A DNA stretch of 64,000 bases from Eunapius fragilis (GCA_963681505.1 OY811990.1:4380891-4444890); one strand, 5' to 3'. Counted from the first letter of the stretch, positions 1-10,756 are shown. A program made the numbers and translations. Notes: generated by a model not told the origin, from the letters alone.

Positions 1-992
1 TAGGTACCATCTCCATGGTCCTCCACCTTTCCTGGGACAACTGTTCCATCATGTGACTTGGGCCTCAGCTCAGCCTTCACCTGCAGACCACCATATGGGT
101 ACCTCTCTCCCTCTGAGCTCTTGGTCTCCACTTTTACACTATACACCATGTCCATCCTGGCTGCTGACTTAGAAGACCATGTGCTTTGTGATGGAGATGG
201 AGGTGAGGCCATTACATGACCAAATATGGACAGTTCCTTCATCAGAAAATCAGTTTGTAGGGTCACATGTATGTCACTGGTAGAGAGGGAGACTCCCTCA
301 ACCTTCTTCAGGGTGGCCTTCAGTTCAGTGGGTAGCAGATCTCCAAGAGCTACCACCTCATGGTCAGTGTGGGTCTGGAGAATGTGGGAGGTCATCTCAG
401 TGTAGCGTCCAATCTCATCTTGTATCTTCACTAACTGCTCCTTCTGGAGGGACATAGCTGTTGTCTTGGAAAGTGAAATGGCCTCCATCTGTAACAACAG
501 TGTCTTCTTCTTTTCCTCTATAGCTTGGTGGAGCTGTTCAAAGGCTTGGTTAATGAGCAGTGTGGCATTCTCTCTGGAAGTCTCAACCTGTTCTGCCATC
601 TTGTCTTTATTACCAATGGCACTGGTCAGCTTTGAGGTCATTTCCTGTGCACACAAAAGTGCTTCTCTCATTTCATCTCTGCGGACCTTTGCAATATTAC
701 ACACATCAGCAAACCTGTGTTGGTTATGAAGAACTGGGGCACTGTCTCTGTTGACCAGACACTGGCAGGTCTCACAATAGATTTTAGTTTCATGATGATG
801 TTGTTCAGTTGAAGTCATGATGGATGGAAGTAGTCTGACAGACTCCTGGTCTAGTCCAACCATCTGGTGATGATAGAATATTTTATTTCTCTTGTGGCAC
901 TCCTGACAGAAGGTACAGAGGAACTGACCACATGTACAACAGAACACCACTGCAGGCCCCTTGCCCCCATCAACACAAGCATCACATGACTT
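1..992 (-). pseudogene. TRIM-NHL copy T1, fragment (B-box to filamin)
   Basis: Reading leftwards from 992 the frame stays open to the window edge. It encodes the first B-box region, the degenerate second B-box (CETCQCLVNRDS), the coiled coil and most of the filamin domain (up to EDHGDGT). The RING, the intron and the zinc-ribbon exon found in sister copies are missing: at about 992/993 TRIM sequence stops inside the first B-box region and an Ig-like exon in the opposite sense begins. The NHL part would lie left of the window. Without RING and start it is best read as a recombined fragment. An alternative 5' part outside the window cannot be excluded, but the junction lies on the 5' side and inside the window. 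Confidence 0.85.
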
Positions 993-1247
993 CCATCAGG
1001 TGAGGTCTCTGTCACCATTGGTTACGACATAAGGGTGTATGAAGGAGTGAACATCACCATAGACTGCTCTCCACTGGTTGAACAAAGCCCTGAAGGAAGC
1101 ATCCATTGGTACACACAGCTCATCAACCCAAGAGCACTGATCAGAAACATGCAAGAGCTCCCCATACCAGCTGTTGACACCATACAACTGGTGGTGCCCA
1201 GTACATCCATACCCAATTTCCTCCAGGTGTCCTTCAGATGTGAGGTG
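993..1247 (+). pseudogene. Ig-like exon of mosaic gene, relic (unit M0)
   Basis: The sequence matches the Ig-like exon that is complete at 59566-59862, including the preceding ATCAG acceptor and the residues ITIDC (B-strand Cys), IHWY (C-strand Trp) and FRCEV (F-strand Cys). It breaks at about 1247, just after GAGGTGTGC, and continues into minus-strand NHL sequence. The donor site and last 50 bp of the exon are therefore lost and it cannot be spliced normally. Confidence 0.8.
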
Positions 1248-1248
1248 T

Positions 1249-1370
1249 GCTATACCAAATGGTCCATTGAACTGACCATCACCACAACCTATGGTTCTCT
1301 TCTCATGACCACCTTGGTCAAACACACGAATACAATTATCATACCAATTGGCTACATTGATGTCTCCACT
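1249..1370 (-). pseudogene. NHL-propeller fragment of a TRIM gene
   Basis: On the minus strand this reads as the end of NHL blade 1 and start of blade 2, with the recurring FDQGGHEKRTIG segment. It is about 120 bp and ends at both sides in unrelated DNA (Ig exon on the left, a foldback-element remnant on the right). It is a piece of a ninth TRIM copy or of T1 itself, left behind by the rearrangement that truncated T1. Confidence 0.75.
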
Positions 1371-1397
1371 CACTGGCTTTGGATAAGTTTCTCCATG

Positions 1398-1500
1398 CCC
1401 ACATCACATCTACGTCATTTCTTGCATAGCGGTGATGTAATCCATCCGCAGCTGCTAGTGTGGGTCTGGGTATGAGTCTAGTGGTGGTTGGTTTTGTCAT
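1398..1500. mobile_element. Half of a foldback-type repeat (GTCT..CAGACCC family)
   Basis: The stretch TAGCGGTGATGTAATCCA..GCAGCTGCTAGTGTGGGTCTGGGTATGAGTCTAG resembles the right terminus of the element at 17894-19087. The same half is found at 30780-30845 in the same place within the unit, so it was probably present before the units were duplicated. Confidence 0.55.
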
Positions 1501-1505
1501 GTATG

Positions 1506-1507
<2 letters not shown>

Positions 1508-1536
<29 letters not shown>

Positions 1537-1538
1537 CT
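1508..1538. repeat. (GT)n microsatellite
   Basis: About 15 GT dinucleotides without interruption. A homologous GT tract lies at 30868-30914 and a decayed one near 58006. Confidence 0.9.
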
Positions 1539-1984
1539 TTATTCGATGTCCTTTGCCTTCATGTTTGTGTTTCCTATGTTATTGTGGTCACTGTGTGTCT
1601 TCAAGGTGTGTTGTGGAGCCATGTGTGGAGGTGTGGAAGTGTGCCAATGTGTGCACAATGTCTTGTACATTTACCAAACAACGCAACTCACTATAACTTA
1701 TGAAATTCATTTACTGCTTAATTTCATATGTTGCAGTAGTTAGCCAAATACTTTATTTTTAAGTGGTTAACTAATTATATCAAATCTCTCATAAATCAAA
1801 ATATTCAAGATAACTAGTCGTGCAGATCTGATTATACACTGAGTTGATGTTACTAAGGTCAATAGTAAGTTATTAACATGTTAGCCCACGCTATTATGAG
1901 ATAACTACTTGATATTTAATTTATAATCAGTATAAATTAAATGAAGGACTACACATACACACACACACACACACAATAACACAT

Positions 1985-2126
1985 AGTGATTTGCAAGCTG
2001 AAACAGGACCCTGGTCCATGCAGTGATGAGATCAGAATATTCACTTGCAACCCTACCACAACTAGGCAACGACAACACAGAGAAGGGACACATGCTCTTC
2101 ATAAAAGCACACCCAAACAAGACTTA
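1985..2126 (+). pseudogene. Kunitz exon relic (unit M0)
   Basis: The exon follows a CA repeat, as in sister copies, and reads CKLKQDPGPCSDEIR, then jumps from ACCACA to GGCAACGACAAC. The jump removes the part encoding Cys30 and Cys38, and later bases near the end are also missing. With two of the six conserved cysteines gone and the frame broken, this is not a functional Kunitz domain. Confidence 0.75.
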
Positions 2127-2194
2127 TGTAGCTGCAAGTAACAAACTACAGCACCATTGGTTTACTGAGATGATTTACTGATGTGAGCATATGG

Positions 2195-2353
2195 TTACTT
2201 CCTTAACCTCATGTGATAGTCATGCTTAGACAGGTGGTGGTTGGGTGGGAAGTACTTCTCATAGAAGTCCAGGCAGTAGCTCTCAGCCTTGAAGCCAAAC
2301 TTCTGGTACTTGATCACAGATACTTGAAGGGTCACAACCTTACCACTGGTCCC
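2195..2353 (-). CDS. Last coding exon of unrecognised gene X
   Basis: A 53-codon open exon begins after an AG (CTCCTAAG) and ends with TAA. It contains KYQKFGFKAESYCLDFYE and KYFPPNHH, and finishes MRLRK-stop. The same 159-bp exon is repeated at 33162-33320 and 46503-46661 with mainly silent or conservative changes, and in shortened form elsewhere, which argues for real coding history. I do not recognise the protein family. It lies between the Kunitz exon (plus strand) and the 3' end of the next TRIM gene. Confidence 0.5.
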   Translation of the reverse strand, partial: GTSGKVVTLQVSVIKYQKFGFKAESYCLDFYEKYFPPNHHLSKHDYHMRLRK

Positions 2354-2381
2354 TTAGGAGAGTCAGGAGGGGTAACACTGA

Positions 2382-2412
2382 GGGCGGGGGGGGGGGGGGG
2401 GGGGGGGGGGGG
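2382..2412. repeat. Poly-G tract
   Basis: About 30 consecutive G within the gene X intron. Equivalent tracts at the same place in other units have different lengths (for example near 52674-52690), so the position is hypermutable and sequence length here is uncertain. Confidence 0.9.
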
Positions 2413-2494
2413 TCCTCCTTGACTAGGAAAGGAGGAGGTGGAGGGAGACTCCAGGAGACTGGGGAGGGGGAGGAGGACAGCTGCTATAGGACCT

Positions 2495-2666
2495 CTTGGG
2501 TAGGGACAGGCACTGCTTTGGCTTGGGTGTCTCTGGGAGGACTGGGGACTGGACAATCTTAGCAATGGTCTATGATGCTAACATGGAGAGGAACATGTGC
2601 TTAGCCAGGCCACACCCCTCTTTGCGGTGGACTGGCAGGACCCTGGTGTTGGGTGGGGCCACCTTG
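2495..2666 (-). pseudogene. Gene X internal exon, copy 1
   Basis: On the minus strand this reads GCGLAKHMFLSMLA followed by a TAG where the copy at 52790-52967 has CAG (Gln). The splice acceptor present in other copies (CTACAG or CTTCAG before AAGGTGGCC) is also altered here. Probably a decayed exon. Confidence 0.45.
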
Positions 2667-2767
2667 ACTGGGAACTTGATATGTTTTTGCTTCCTTACAT
2701 ACTGCGATTTACTCATAAGGTCTGGGGACTTAGTTACCATCTGACCAGCAACTGAAAACTGTCCTCG

Positions 2768-2781
2768 GTTGCCATAGCAAC
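2768..2781. promoter_or_regulatory. RFX X-box-like palindrome
   Basis: GTTGCCATAGCAAC is an inverted repeat of GTTGC/GCAAC half sites with a 2-bp core shift, matching the known RFX X-box form (GTNRCC, short spacer, RGYAAC). It lies between the TRIM 3' end and gene X, upstream of gene X on the minus strand. Confidence 0.5.
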
Positions 2782-2853
2782 AATCGTTCCCAGCCTTGCA
2801 TCCCCACACCTCATGACGATGGTCTATTTTTGAACATGATAAACTCCTCCTCT

Positions 2854-2867
2854 GTTGCCATAGCAAC
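2854..2867. promoter_or_regulatory. RFX X-box-like palindrome, second copy
   Basis: The identical 14-mer occurs again 86 bp away. Most units have a similar pair or a degenerate second site. Confidence 0.5.
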
Positions 2868-2935
2868 ATTCGTTCTCATCCATGCATCACTACACCTGTC
2901 TGACGTATTAACACTACATCATCATTACATCATCA

Positions 2936-5453
2936 TTACATAGAATACTTCAATACAGCGTTAGCACCAAAGTTGGCTACATACAGACTACCACTTATAG
3001 GATCCAGAGCAATACCGCGGGGTGTATTGAGATTGTCAACTGTGTGGATCTTGTTTCCCTGAGGATCAAAAGATGGAGAGACAATTGCCTCTGCACTCAC
3101 AGACAAGGCTGTAACCTTCTTCATCAATTGCTATTCCAGATGGACCCTTTACATCTCCATATGATCTGACATAGGTCTCCTCTGGTGTGAAGACTTTGAT
3201 GGTGTTAGAACCCCAGGCTGCAACATGGATGTTCCCTTGAGGGTCCAAGGTAAGACCCCATGGATCCTTAAAACCCTTAAAACCCTGAGCACCAGAGATA
3301 TTACCATTTATGGTCAATAGCCAGCTGCCATTTTGATCCAATATTACTACCCTATGGTTGTCCTTATCAACAACAATCATCCTATCTCTTTGGTCAACAA
3401 TAACTGATACTGGCCCATCAAACTGTCCCTGACCTGATCCATGTTGGCCAAACTTTTGTAGGAACTGTCCTCCTGTTGTCAGCTTCTGAATGCAATCATT
3501 GCTAGTGTCAGCAACATACATCACATCTCCCTTGATGGATATACCACGTGGTCCATAAAACTGACCATCACCACTTCCATTTTTACCTATGGTTCTCTTC
3601 TCATGACCACCTTGGTCATACACATGAATACGGTCGTCATCTCAACAGGCTACATAGATGTCTCCACTGTCATGGATGGCTATACCTCTTGGATCACACC
3701 TACAACTGATAACTTGCTGGGGGTTACATAAGGTGCTGTAGCTAGGCCTCACATCAAGGTCATGAGGACTGCCCTGTACATGTTCACCATCCATTGTGAT
3801 GAGGAGCTGGTGAGGACCAGAAGCCTGAGGGGTGAGGGTGATGGTGTAGGTAGCATCTCCATGGTCCTCCACCTTTCCTGGGACAACTGCTCCATCATGT
3901 GACTTGGGCCTCAGCTCAGCCTTCACCTGCAGACCACCATATGGGTACCTCTCTCCCTCTGAGCTCTTGGTCTCCACTTTTACACTATACACCATGTCGA
4001 TCATGGCTGCTGACTTAGAAGACCATGTGCTTTGTGACGGAGATGGAGGTGAGGCCATTACATGACCAAATATGGAGAGTTCCTTCATCAGAGAATCAGT
4101 TTGTAGGGTCACATGTATGTCACTGGTAGAGAGGGAGACTCCCTCAACCGTCTTCAGGGTGGCCTTCAGTACAGTGGGTAGCAGATCTCCAAGAGATACC
4201 ACCTCATGGTCAGTGTGGGTCTGGAGGATGTGGGAGGTCATCTCAGTGTAGCGACCAATCTCATCTTCTATCTTCACTAACTGTTCCTTCTGGAGGGACA
4301 TAGCTGTTGTCTTGGAAAGTGAAATGGCCTCCATCTCTGACAACAGTGTCTTCTTCCTTTCCTCTATGGCTTGGTGGAACTGTTCAAAGGCTTGATTTAT
4401 GAGCAGTGTGGCATTCTCTCTGGAAGTCTCAACCTGTTCTGCCATCTTGTCTTTGTCACCAATGGCACTGGTCAGCTTTGAGGCCATTTCTTGTGCACAC
4501 ACAAGTGCTTCTCTCATTTCATCTCTGTGGACCTTTGCAATATTGCACACATCAGCAAACCTGTGTTGGTTATGAAGAACTGGGGCACTGTCTCTGTTGA
4601 CCAGACACTGGCAGGTCTCACAATAGATTTTTGTTTCATTATGATCAGTTGATGTCATGATGGATGGAAGTAGTCTGACAGACTCCTGGTCTAAACCTAC
4701 CATCTGGTGATGATGGAGTATCTTATTGCGTTTGTGGTGCTCATGACAGAAGGTACAGAGGAACTGACCACATGTACAACAGAACACCACTGCAGGCCCT
4801 TTGCCCCCATCAATACAAGCATCACATGACTTTTCACTACCACTGCCAATCTTGGACATGTACCCAGCCACCTCTACCTCAAAGCCAAGATGGAGGTTCT
4901 GAGGTATAGCATTGACTCCACCCTCTGGTATGGTGATACTTCTCTGACAGGTAGGACACTCCATCTTCTGCTTGTCCCCAGACCTCTCTATCCTCAAATG
5001 CAGACACTGCCCACAGAAAGAGTGTAGACATGGAAGGATCCTAGGGTCTGTGTAGGGCTTAGAGCACAGCTGACACATGGTGTGTGGAGGGAAGAGGCCA
5101 GACCTATGGAAGAATAGACATGGATTAATGGACGTTCGAGAAAGATCTACTAGGCAATATATGTACACATATGGTGGATATGTGTCTATTGCTGATCGCC
5201 CTGGGAGCGTGCTATGTGTTTGAGTAGCGTACTAATTTAATAATAAAAACACGGCCGGTATATGTGTGTTCGTGCTTTACCTGCTACTACACGTGTCATC
5301 GTGCTTGGATGATTTCAACGTCACTCGGCCCGATTTTTGGTCCGCTCCACACTCGTCACAAAATGGTTCACCAGGATCGAGATCGTTTTGGCACAGCACA
5401 CACGTCGGTCGCTGTACAGGTAACATGCCGTTGTGTTGTACTTGAGTTGATAT
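2936..5453 (-). pseudogene. TRIM-NHL copy T2, disrupted
   Basis: Exon 1 is 5281-5453 and exon 2 is 2936-5103; the intron begins GTAAAG and ends CCATAG. The order of domains is zinc ribbon, RING (C3HC4), B-box regions, coiled coil, filamin, NHL. Three defects are visible: the start codon found in sisters is ATA here (5451-5453; an in-frame ATG lies nine codons on); TGG of the first NHL blade is TGA at 3642-3644; and an extra A at about 3069-3072 shifts the frame near the last blade. Family members are RING E3 ubiquitin ligases or RNA/protein-binding regulators. If the stop is real, the product would end before the propeller. Confidence 0.8.
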
Positions 5454-5655
5454 CACTAAAGAACTTCGCGGGTAAATTCACAGATGAGTTTTTTAAATGT
5501 TATATAGGGAACTAATGAAAACAGGTTTTAATCTGGTTCTAAACAGGAATATTCAACCCCTCGTGGTCGCTGTCATTTATCACTTCTGTGCCTGCCTTTG
5601 CGTGCCATTGCAGCGAATGATGTAATGTATCAACACCCTGTGACCAGTAGCTGGT

Positions 5656-5756
5656 TATGTCCCCAGACCCATGTTACGCAGCAGCGGATTGTTTTCATCA
5701 CCGCTACGCGAACGGCATCCACTGCTGCGCACCATTGGTCTGGGGACGAGACTAAC
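5656..5756. mobile_element. Short palindromic (foldback) element
   Basis: The two halves, GTCCCCAGACC...GCAGCAG and its inverse, face each other around CATCACCGCTACGCG, giving a hairpin of about 95 bp. Near-identical copies lie at 10254-10350 and 56163-56257 and a damaged one at 45317-45375, always in the DNA upstream of a TRIM exon 1. The ends resemble the 17894-19087 element. Confidence 0.7.
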
Positions 5757-6033
5757 ATGTTAGTATACTGATAACGTATGAAGTCGTGTGCAGATGTGTC
5801 AGTGTAGATCAAGAATGAGGCTGTGGAGAAGGTATGTAATAATATGATTGTGCACGTTACAAATAATTACAAGCCATTCAACCCAAGGATTCTGTATCAA
5901 GTTAATCATGATGGCAGGTAAAATTAGTACCTGATTAAGCAGGTCTAAAAATTCTATATAAAGTAGACATACAATGTACTGTGTGTGACTCCATGTCTTG
6001 GTAACACCTGGACTATTACAGCTCTGGTGGTAC

Positions 6034-6103
6034 ACAGAAGGTACAGTGGAACTGACCACTTGTACAACAGAACACCACTGCAGGCCCCTTGCCCCATCAA
6101 TAG
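6034..6103 (-). pseudogene. Relic of TRIM first B-box region
   Basis: About 68 bp, AGAAGGTACAG..GAACTGACCAC to CCCCATCAAT, matches the segment coding for GKGPAVVFCCTCGQFLC in the TRIM genes. Equivalent scraps lie at 15014, 30614, 36918, 45594 and 56519, each followed by the same TAGATCTACTCC-type flank. They mark the outer end of the duplicated unit and are not exons with clear splice sites. Confidence 0.6.
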
Positions 6104-6169
6104 ATCTACTCCTCTAGTTATATGATGATGTGTTTTATCTTCAAGGTGACCCCTTTGTTTAAAGGATTA

Positions 6170-6573
6170 TTTACAAGTGTCTCCATGCCCACATCACATC
6201 TACGTACCAGACCCATCACGGGAAAGTCAAGTACACCAACCCCAGATGAGGTTGAACCAGTGAAAGGACAGCCAAAACCAAGGGCAGAGATGGAGGAGTG
6301 AAGATTCACACGTGACATGTTACAACTGCAACAATCGTGGCCACATCACGTCGAGGTGTCCAAACAAGGCATTGTACTGCGGGCTGAGGATGCACATGAC
6401 TCAAAGTTGGAAAGGAGCGGTGGGGTGGAAGGGAAGTACGTCAAAGACATCCTTTTGGATATGGGATGTTCAAAGACTCTTGTCCATCACAAACTGGTTC
6501 CAGAACGCAAGGTGTGATCTGGAGAGGTTGCTACAATTAATTGATACCTGAAGAAATCCCCACAGACCAAGGC
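6170..6573 (+). mobile_element. Gypsy remnant B, deletion derivative
   Basis: Includes a CCHC knuckle (CYNCNNRGHITSRC), a frameshift, then a protease-like segment with LDMGCSKT, and after ATTAATTGATACCTG a scrap of integrase ending ACAGACCAAGGCAG. It then fuses directly to the Ig exon at 6574. The longer copy at 15150-16806 shows that about 1.1 kb between protease and integrase is missing here. Confidence 0.7.
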
Positions 6574-6786
6574 AGCCCTGAAGGAAGCATCCATTGGTAC
6601 ACACAGCTCATCAACCCAAGAGCAGTGATCAGAAACATGCAAGAGCTCCCCATATCAGCTGTTGACACCATACAACTGGTGGTGCCATCCATACCCAATT
6701 TCCTCCAGGTGTCCTTCAGATGTGAGGTGTGCACAGTGTCACAGTGCTGGAGCAACAACTACATCAACTCTGTCGTCAGTAAGTTG
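6574..6786 (+). pseudogene. Ig-like exon relic (unit M1)
   Basis: Starts inside the exon at CCTGAAGGAAGC (EGSIHWYTQL) because the 5' part was replaced by gypsy remnant B. It keeps the second Cys and the TCA/GTAAGT donor, but the acceptor and first Ig cysteine are gone. Confidence 0.75.
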
Positions 6787-6799
6787 ACCTTCACCACTT

Positions 6800-6850
6800 T
6801 CTGTCTCTCTCTCCCTCTCCCTCTCTCTCTCTAACTCTCTCTCTCTCTCT

Positions 6851-6918
<68 letters not shown>
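6800..6918. repeat. (CT)n tract
   Basis: A near-pure CT repeat starts just after the Ig exon donor, as at 26299-26570 and 59880-60050. It ends TCCTCCAG, so it may act as the pyrimidine tract of the next exon. Confidence 0.9.
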
Positions 6919-6922
<4 letters not shown>

Positions 6923-6923
6923 C

Positions 6924-7034
6924 AGGCATCCATCAGATGTGAGGTGGGAAGAGTGTCACAGTGCTGGAGCAATACCTCCATCATCTCTGCAACTGACCTG
7001 AATGTTAGGCCAAACAATTCTGATGATGTATGTG
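6924..7034 (+). CDS. Possible tail exon of mosaic gene
   Basis: After TCCTCCAG the sequence repeats the end of the Ig exon ([18 protein letters not shown]) and adds [12 protein letters not shown] before GTATGT, a good donor. The [10 protein letters not shown] part recurs at 32178-32222. It may be a duplicated Ig terminus. Low certainty, because no flanking exons are intact. Confidence 0.4.
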
Positions 7035-7344
7035 GTAATTGACTATTGTGTTAGTACAATATGACTTGTAGGTGTCACATGTAGAAGCTTCCAGAAGTTC
7101 AGGGTACAAGGGACATGCACAGTTGGAATGCTTGCTACTATATAAGAACTCTCCAGACTTCTCTCTCTGACTCTCTGCAGACCTGCAACAACGGCACTGG
7201 TAGCTGTCCCTCTTCTTCAGCGTGTGAACCTGTTGCTACCTCCATTGTTGGATTGTGTGTTGTGATTGTATACTAATACTTTAATTTACTCATAAGGTCA
7301 GTTTCCATCTCACCAGCAACTGCTAGAGCTTCAAATCATCCTCT

Positions 7345-7358
7345 GTTGCCATAGCAAC
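7345..7358. promoter_or_regulatory. RFX X-box-like palindrome
   Basis: GTTGCCATAGCAAC again, about 170 bp beyond the T3 stop. A degenerate second site (ATTGTCACAGCGAC) is at about 7495. Confidence 0.45.
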
Positions 7359-7529
7359 ACACGATCCCAACCATGCATCCCCCACACTTCATGCCTTACA
7401 TCATCATTACATCATCACTTGCAGGGGGTTACATAGCTAGGCCTAGGTCATGTGGACTGCCCAGTATAACATACATAATGATAAAACCCTCCTCCATTGT
7501 CACAGCGACATTCCTGTTATGTATTAACA

Positions 7530-10049
7530 CTACATCATCATTACATCACCACTACACAGAATAGTGTCATCACCACAGTTGGCTACATACATACTACCAC
7601 TTATAGGAGCCAGAGCAATACCACAGGGTTCATTGAGATTGCCAACTGTGTGGATCTTGTTTCCCTCAGGATCAAAGATGGAGAGACAATTGCCTCTGCC
7701 CTCACAGACAAGGCTGTAACCTTCTTCATCAATTGCTATTCCAGTTGGAGCCTTTACATCTCCATATGATCTGACATAGGTCCCCTCTGGTGTGAAGACT
7801 TTGATGGTGTCAGAACCCCAGGCTGCAACATGGATGTTCCCTTGAGAGTCCAAGGCAAGACCCCATGGATCCTTAAAACCCTGAGCATCAGAGACATTAC
7901 CATTCATGGTCAATAGCCAGCTGCCATTTTGATCCAATATCACTACCCTATGGTTGCTACTGTCAGCAACAATCATCCTATCTCTTTGGTCAACAATAAC
8001 AGATGTTGGTTCGTTAAACTGTCCCTGACCTGATCCATGTTGGCCAAACGTTTGTAGGAACTGTCCTCCTGTTGTCAGCTTCTGAATGCGATGATTGCTA
8101 GTGTCAGCAACATACATCACATCTCCCTTGATGGATATACCACATGGTTCACTGAACTGACCATCACCACTCCCACGACTACCTATGGTTCTCTTCTCAT
8201 GACCACCTTGGTCAAACACACGAATACGGTCATCTTTCCAACAGGCTACATAGGTGTCTCCACTGTCATGGATGGCTATACCTCTTGGACCACCCCTACA
8301 ACCGATAACTTGCTGGGGGTTACATAAGGTGCTGTAGCTAGGCCTCACATCAAGGTCATGAGGACTGCCCTGTACATGTTCACCATCCATTGTGATGAGG
8401 AGCTGGTGAGGACCAGCAGCCTGAGGGGTGAGGGTGATGGTGTAGGTACCATCTCCATGGTCCTCCACCTGTCCTGGGACAACTGCTCCATCATGTGACT
8501 TGGGCCTCAGCTCAGCCTTCACCTGCAGACCACCATATGGGTACCTCTCTCCCTCTGAGTCCTTGGTCTCCACTTTTACACTATACACCATGTCCATCCT
8601 GGCTGCTGACTTAGAAGACCATGTGCTTTGTGATGGAGATGGAGGTGAGGCCATTACATGACCAAATTTGGAGAGTTCCTTCATCAGAGAATCAGTTTGT
8701 AGAGTCACATGTATGTCACTGGTAGAGATGGAGACTCCCTCAACCTTCTTCAAGGTGGCCTTCAGTTCAGTGGGTAGCAGATCTCCAAGTGCTACCACCT
8801 CATGGTCAGTGTGGGTCAGGAGGATATGGGAGGTCATCTCAGTGTAACGACCAATCTCATCTTGTATCTTCACTAACTGTTCCTTCAGGAGGGACAGAGC
8901 TATCGTCTTGGAAAGTGAAATGGCCTCCATCTCTGACAACAGTGTCTTCTTCCTTTCCTCTATGGCTTGGTGGAACTGTTCAAAGGCTTGATTTATGAGC
9001 AGTGTGGCATTCTCTCTGGAAGTCTCAACCTGTTCTGCCATCTTGTCTTTGTCACCAATGGCACTGGTCAGCTTTGAGGCCATTTCTTGTGCACACACAA
9101 GTGCTTCTCTCATTTCATCTCTGTGGACCTTTGCAATATTGCACACATCAGCAAACCTGTGTTGGTTATGAAGAACTGGGGCACTGTCTCTGTTGACCAG
9201 ACACTGGCAGGTCTCACAATAGATTTTTGTTTCATTATGATCAGTTGATGTCATGATGGATGGAAGTAGTCTGACAGACTCCTGGTCTAAACCTACCATC
9301 TGGTGATGATGGAGTATCTTATTGCGTTTGTGGTGCTCATGACAGAAGGTACAGAGGAACTGACCACATGTACAACAGAACACCACTGCAGGCCCTTTGC
9401 CCCCATCAATACAAGCATCACATGACTTTTCACTACCACTGCCAATCTTGGACATGTACCCAGCCACCTCTACCTCAAAGCCAAGATGGAGGTTCTGAGG
9501 TATAGCATTGACTCCACCCTCTGGTATGGTGATACTTCTCTGACAGGTAGGACACTCCATCTTCTGCTTGTCCCCAGACCTCTCTATCCTCAAATGCAGA
9601 CACTGCCCACAGAAAGAGTGTAGACATGGAAGGATCCTAGGGTCTGTGTAGGGCTTAGAGCACAGCTGACACATGGTGTGTGGAGGGAAGAGGCCAGACC
9701 TATGGAAGAATAGACATGGATTAATGGACGTTCGAGAAAGATCTACTAGGCAATATATGTACACATATGGTGGATATGTGTCTATTGCTGATCGCCCTGG
9801 GAGCGTGCTATGTGTTTGAGTAGCGTACTAATTTAATAATAAAAACACGGCCGGTATATGTGTGTTCGTGCTTTACCTGCTACTACACGTGTCATCGTGC
9901 TTGGATGATTTCAACGTCACTCGGCCCGATTTTTGGTCCGCTCCACACTCGTCACAAAATGGTTCACCAGGATCGAGATCGTTTTGGCACAGCACACACG
10001 TCGGTCGCTGTACAGGTAACATACCGTTGTGTTGTACTTGAGTTGACAT
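7530..10049 (-). CDS. TRIM-NHL copy T3, open
   Basis: Exon 1 9877-10049 and exon 2 7530-9699 join in phase to about 780 residues. The start chosen is the ATG at 10047-10049, which opens MSTQVQHN and is conserved in T4-T7. Domains: zinc ribbon C18-x2-C21/C32-x2-C35, RING about 68-110 with CLHSFC and CPTC, first B-box region about 150-190, degenerate second B-box about 215-245, coiled coil to about 360, filamin about 415-515, six NHL blades to the end. Known TRIM2/3/71-type proteins act as E3 ligases and RNA or protein binders in the cytoplasm. A small deletion near 7564 changes the last residues (ILCSGDVMMM instead of VLKYSV), so the closing strand of the propeller may be altered. Confidence 0.85.
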
Positions 10050-10253
10050 CACTAAAGAACTTCGCGGTTAAATTCACAGATGAGTTTTTTAAATGTTATA
10101 TAGGGAACTAATGAAAACAGGTTTTAATCAGGTTCTAAACAGGAATATTCAAGCCCTCGTGGTCGCTGTCATTTATCACTTCTGTGCCTGCCTTTGCGTG
10201 CCATTGCAGTGAATGATGTAATGTATCAACACCCTGTGACCAGTAACTGGTTA

Positions 10254-10350
10254 CGTCCCCAGACCCATGTTACGCAGCAGCGGATGGATTTCATCACCGC
10301 TACGCGAACGGCATCCACTGCTGCGTAACATTGGTCTGGGGACGAGACTA
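10254..10350. mobile_element. Short palindromic element, copy 2
   Basis: The two arms GTCCCCAGACCCATGTTACGC and its inverse match almost perfectly. Same position as in T2 and T7 upstream DNA, and absent upstream of T4 and T5. Confidence 0.7.
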
Positions 10351-10573
10351 ACATGTTAGTATACTGATAACGTATGAAGGTGTGTGCAGATGTGTCAGTG
10401 TAGATCAAGAATGAGGCTGTGGAGAAGGTATGTAATAATATGATTGTGCACGTTACAAATAATTACAAGCCATTCAACCCAAGGATTCTGTATCAAGTTA
10501 ATCATGATGGCAGGTAAAATTAGTACCTGATTAAACAGGTCTAAAAATTCTATACAAAGTAGACATACAATGT

Positions 10574-10578
10574 ACTGC
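10574..10578. repeat. Target-site duplication ACTGC (left)
   Basis: ACTGC precedes the 5' LTR and recurs at 14956-14960 after the 3' LTR. Removing the element restores the TGTACTG..TGTGACTCC sequence found at 5973. Confidence 0.85.
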
Positions 10579-10756
10579 TGTAGTAGGTTACACTTATTGT
10601 GTAATAGCACGTGGGGCGCACTTGACATCATATTTGATATTCGATCGTTCGTGCAATCCACGTTGTGTGTGTTCCTATTGACTTACCTTGTTAGCATCGG
10701 GCGCATCGCTGGCAAGGGCATCATATAACGCGTGGTACCGGTCACACGTTACGACA
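10579..10756 (+). repeat. 5' LTR of element A
   Basis: Starts TGTAGTAGG and ends GTTACGACA; the 3' LTR matches it except for two bases. Short for a gypsy LTR. Confidence 0.93.

Noticed and set aside
4406..4600. Repeated 64- and 87-codon plus-strand ORFs opposite each TRIM coiled coil (also 466, 9002, 29400, 35413, 44114, 54824, 63336)
   Set aside because: They are antisense shadows that recur because the TRIM sequence recurs; no splice sites, promoters or independent conservation.
5104..5168. Longer N-terminus MYIYCLVDLS.. for T2, T3 and T6
   Set aside because: The frame opens at a GTG inside the intron. The CCATAG acceptor and phase-matched 173-bp first exon explain the true start.
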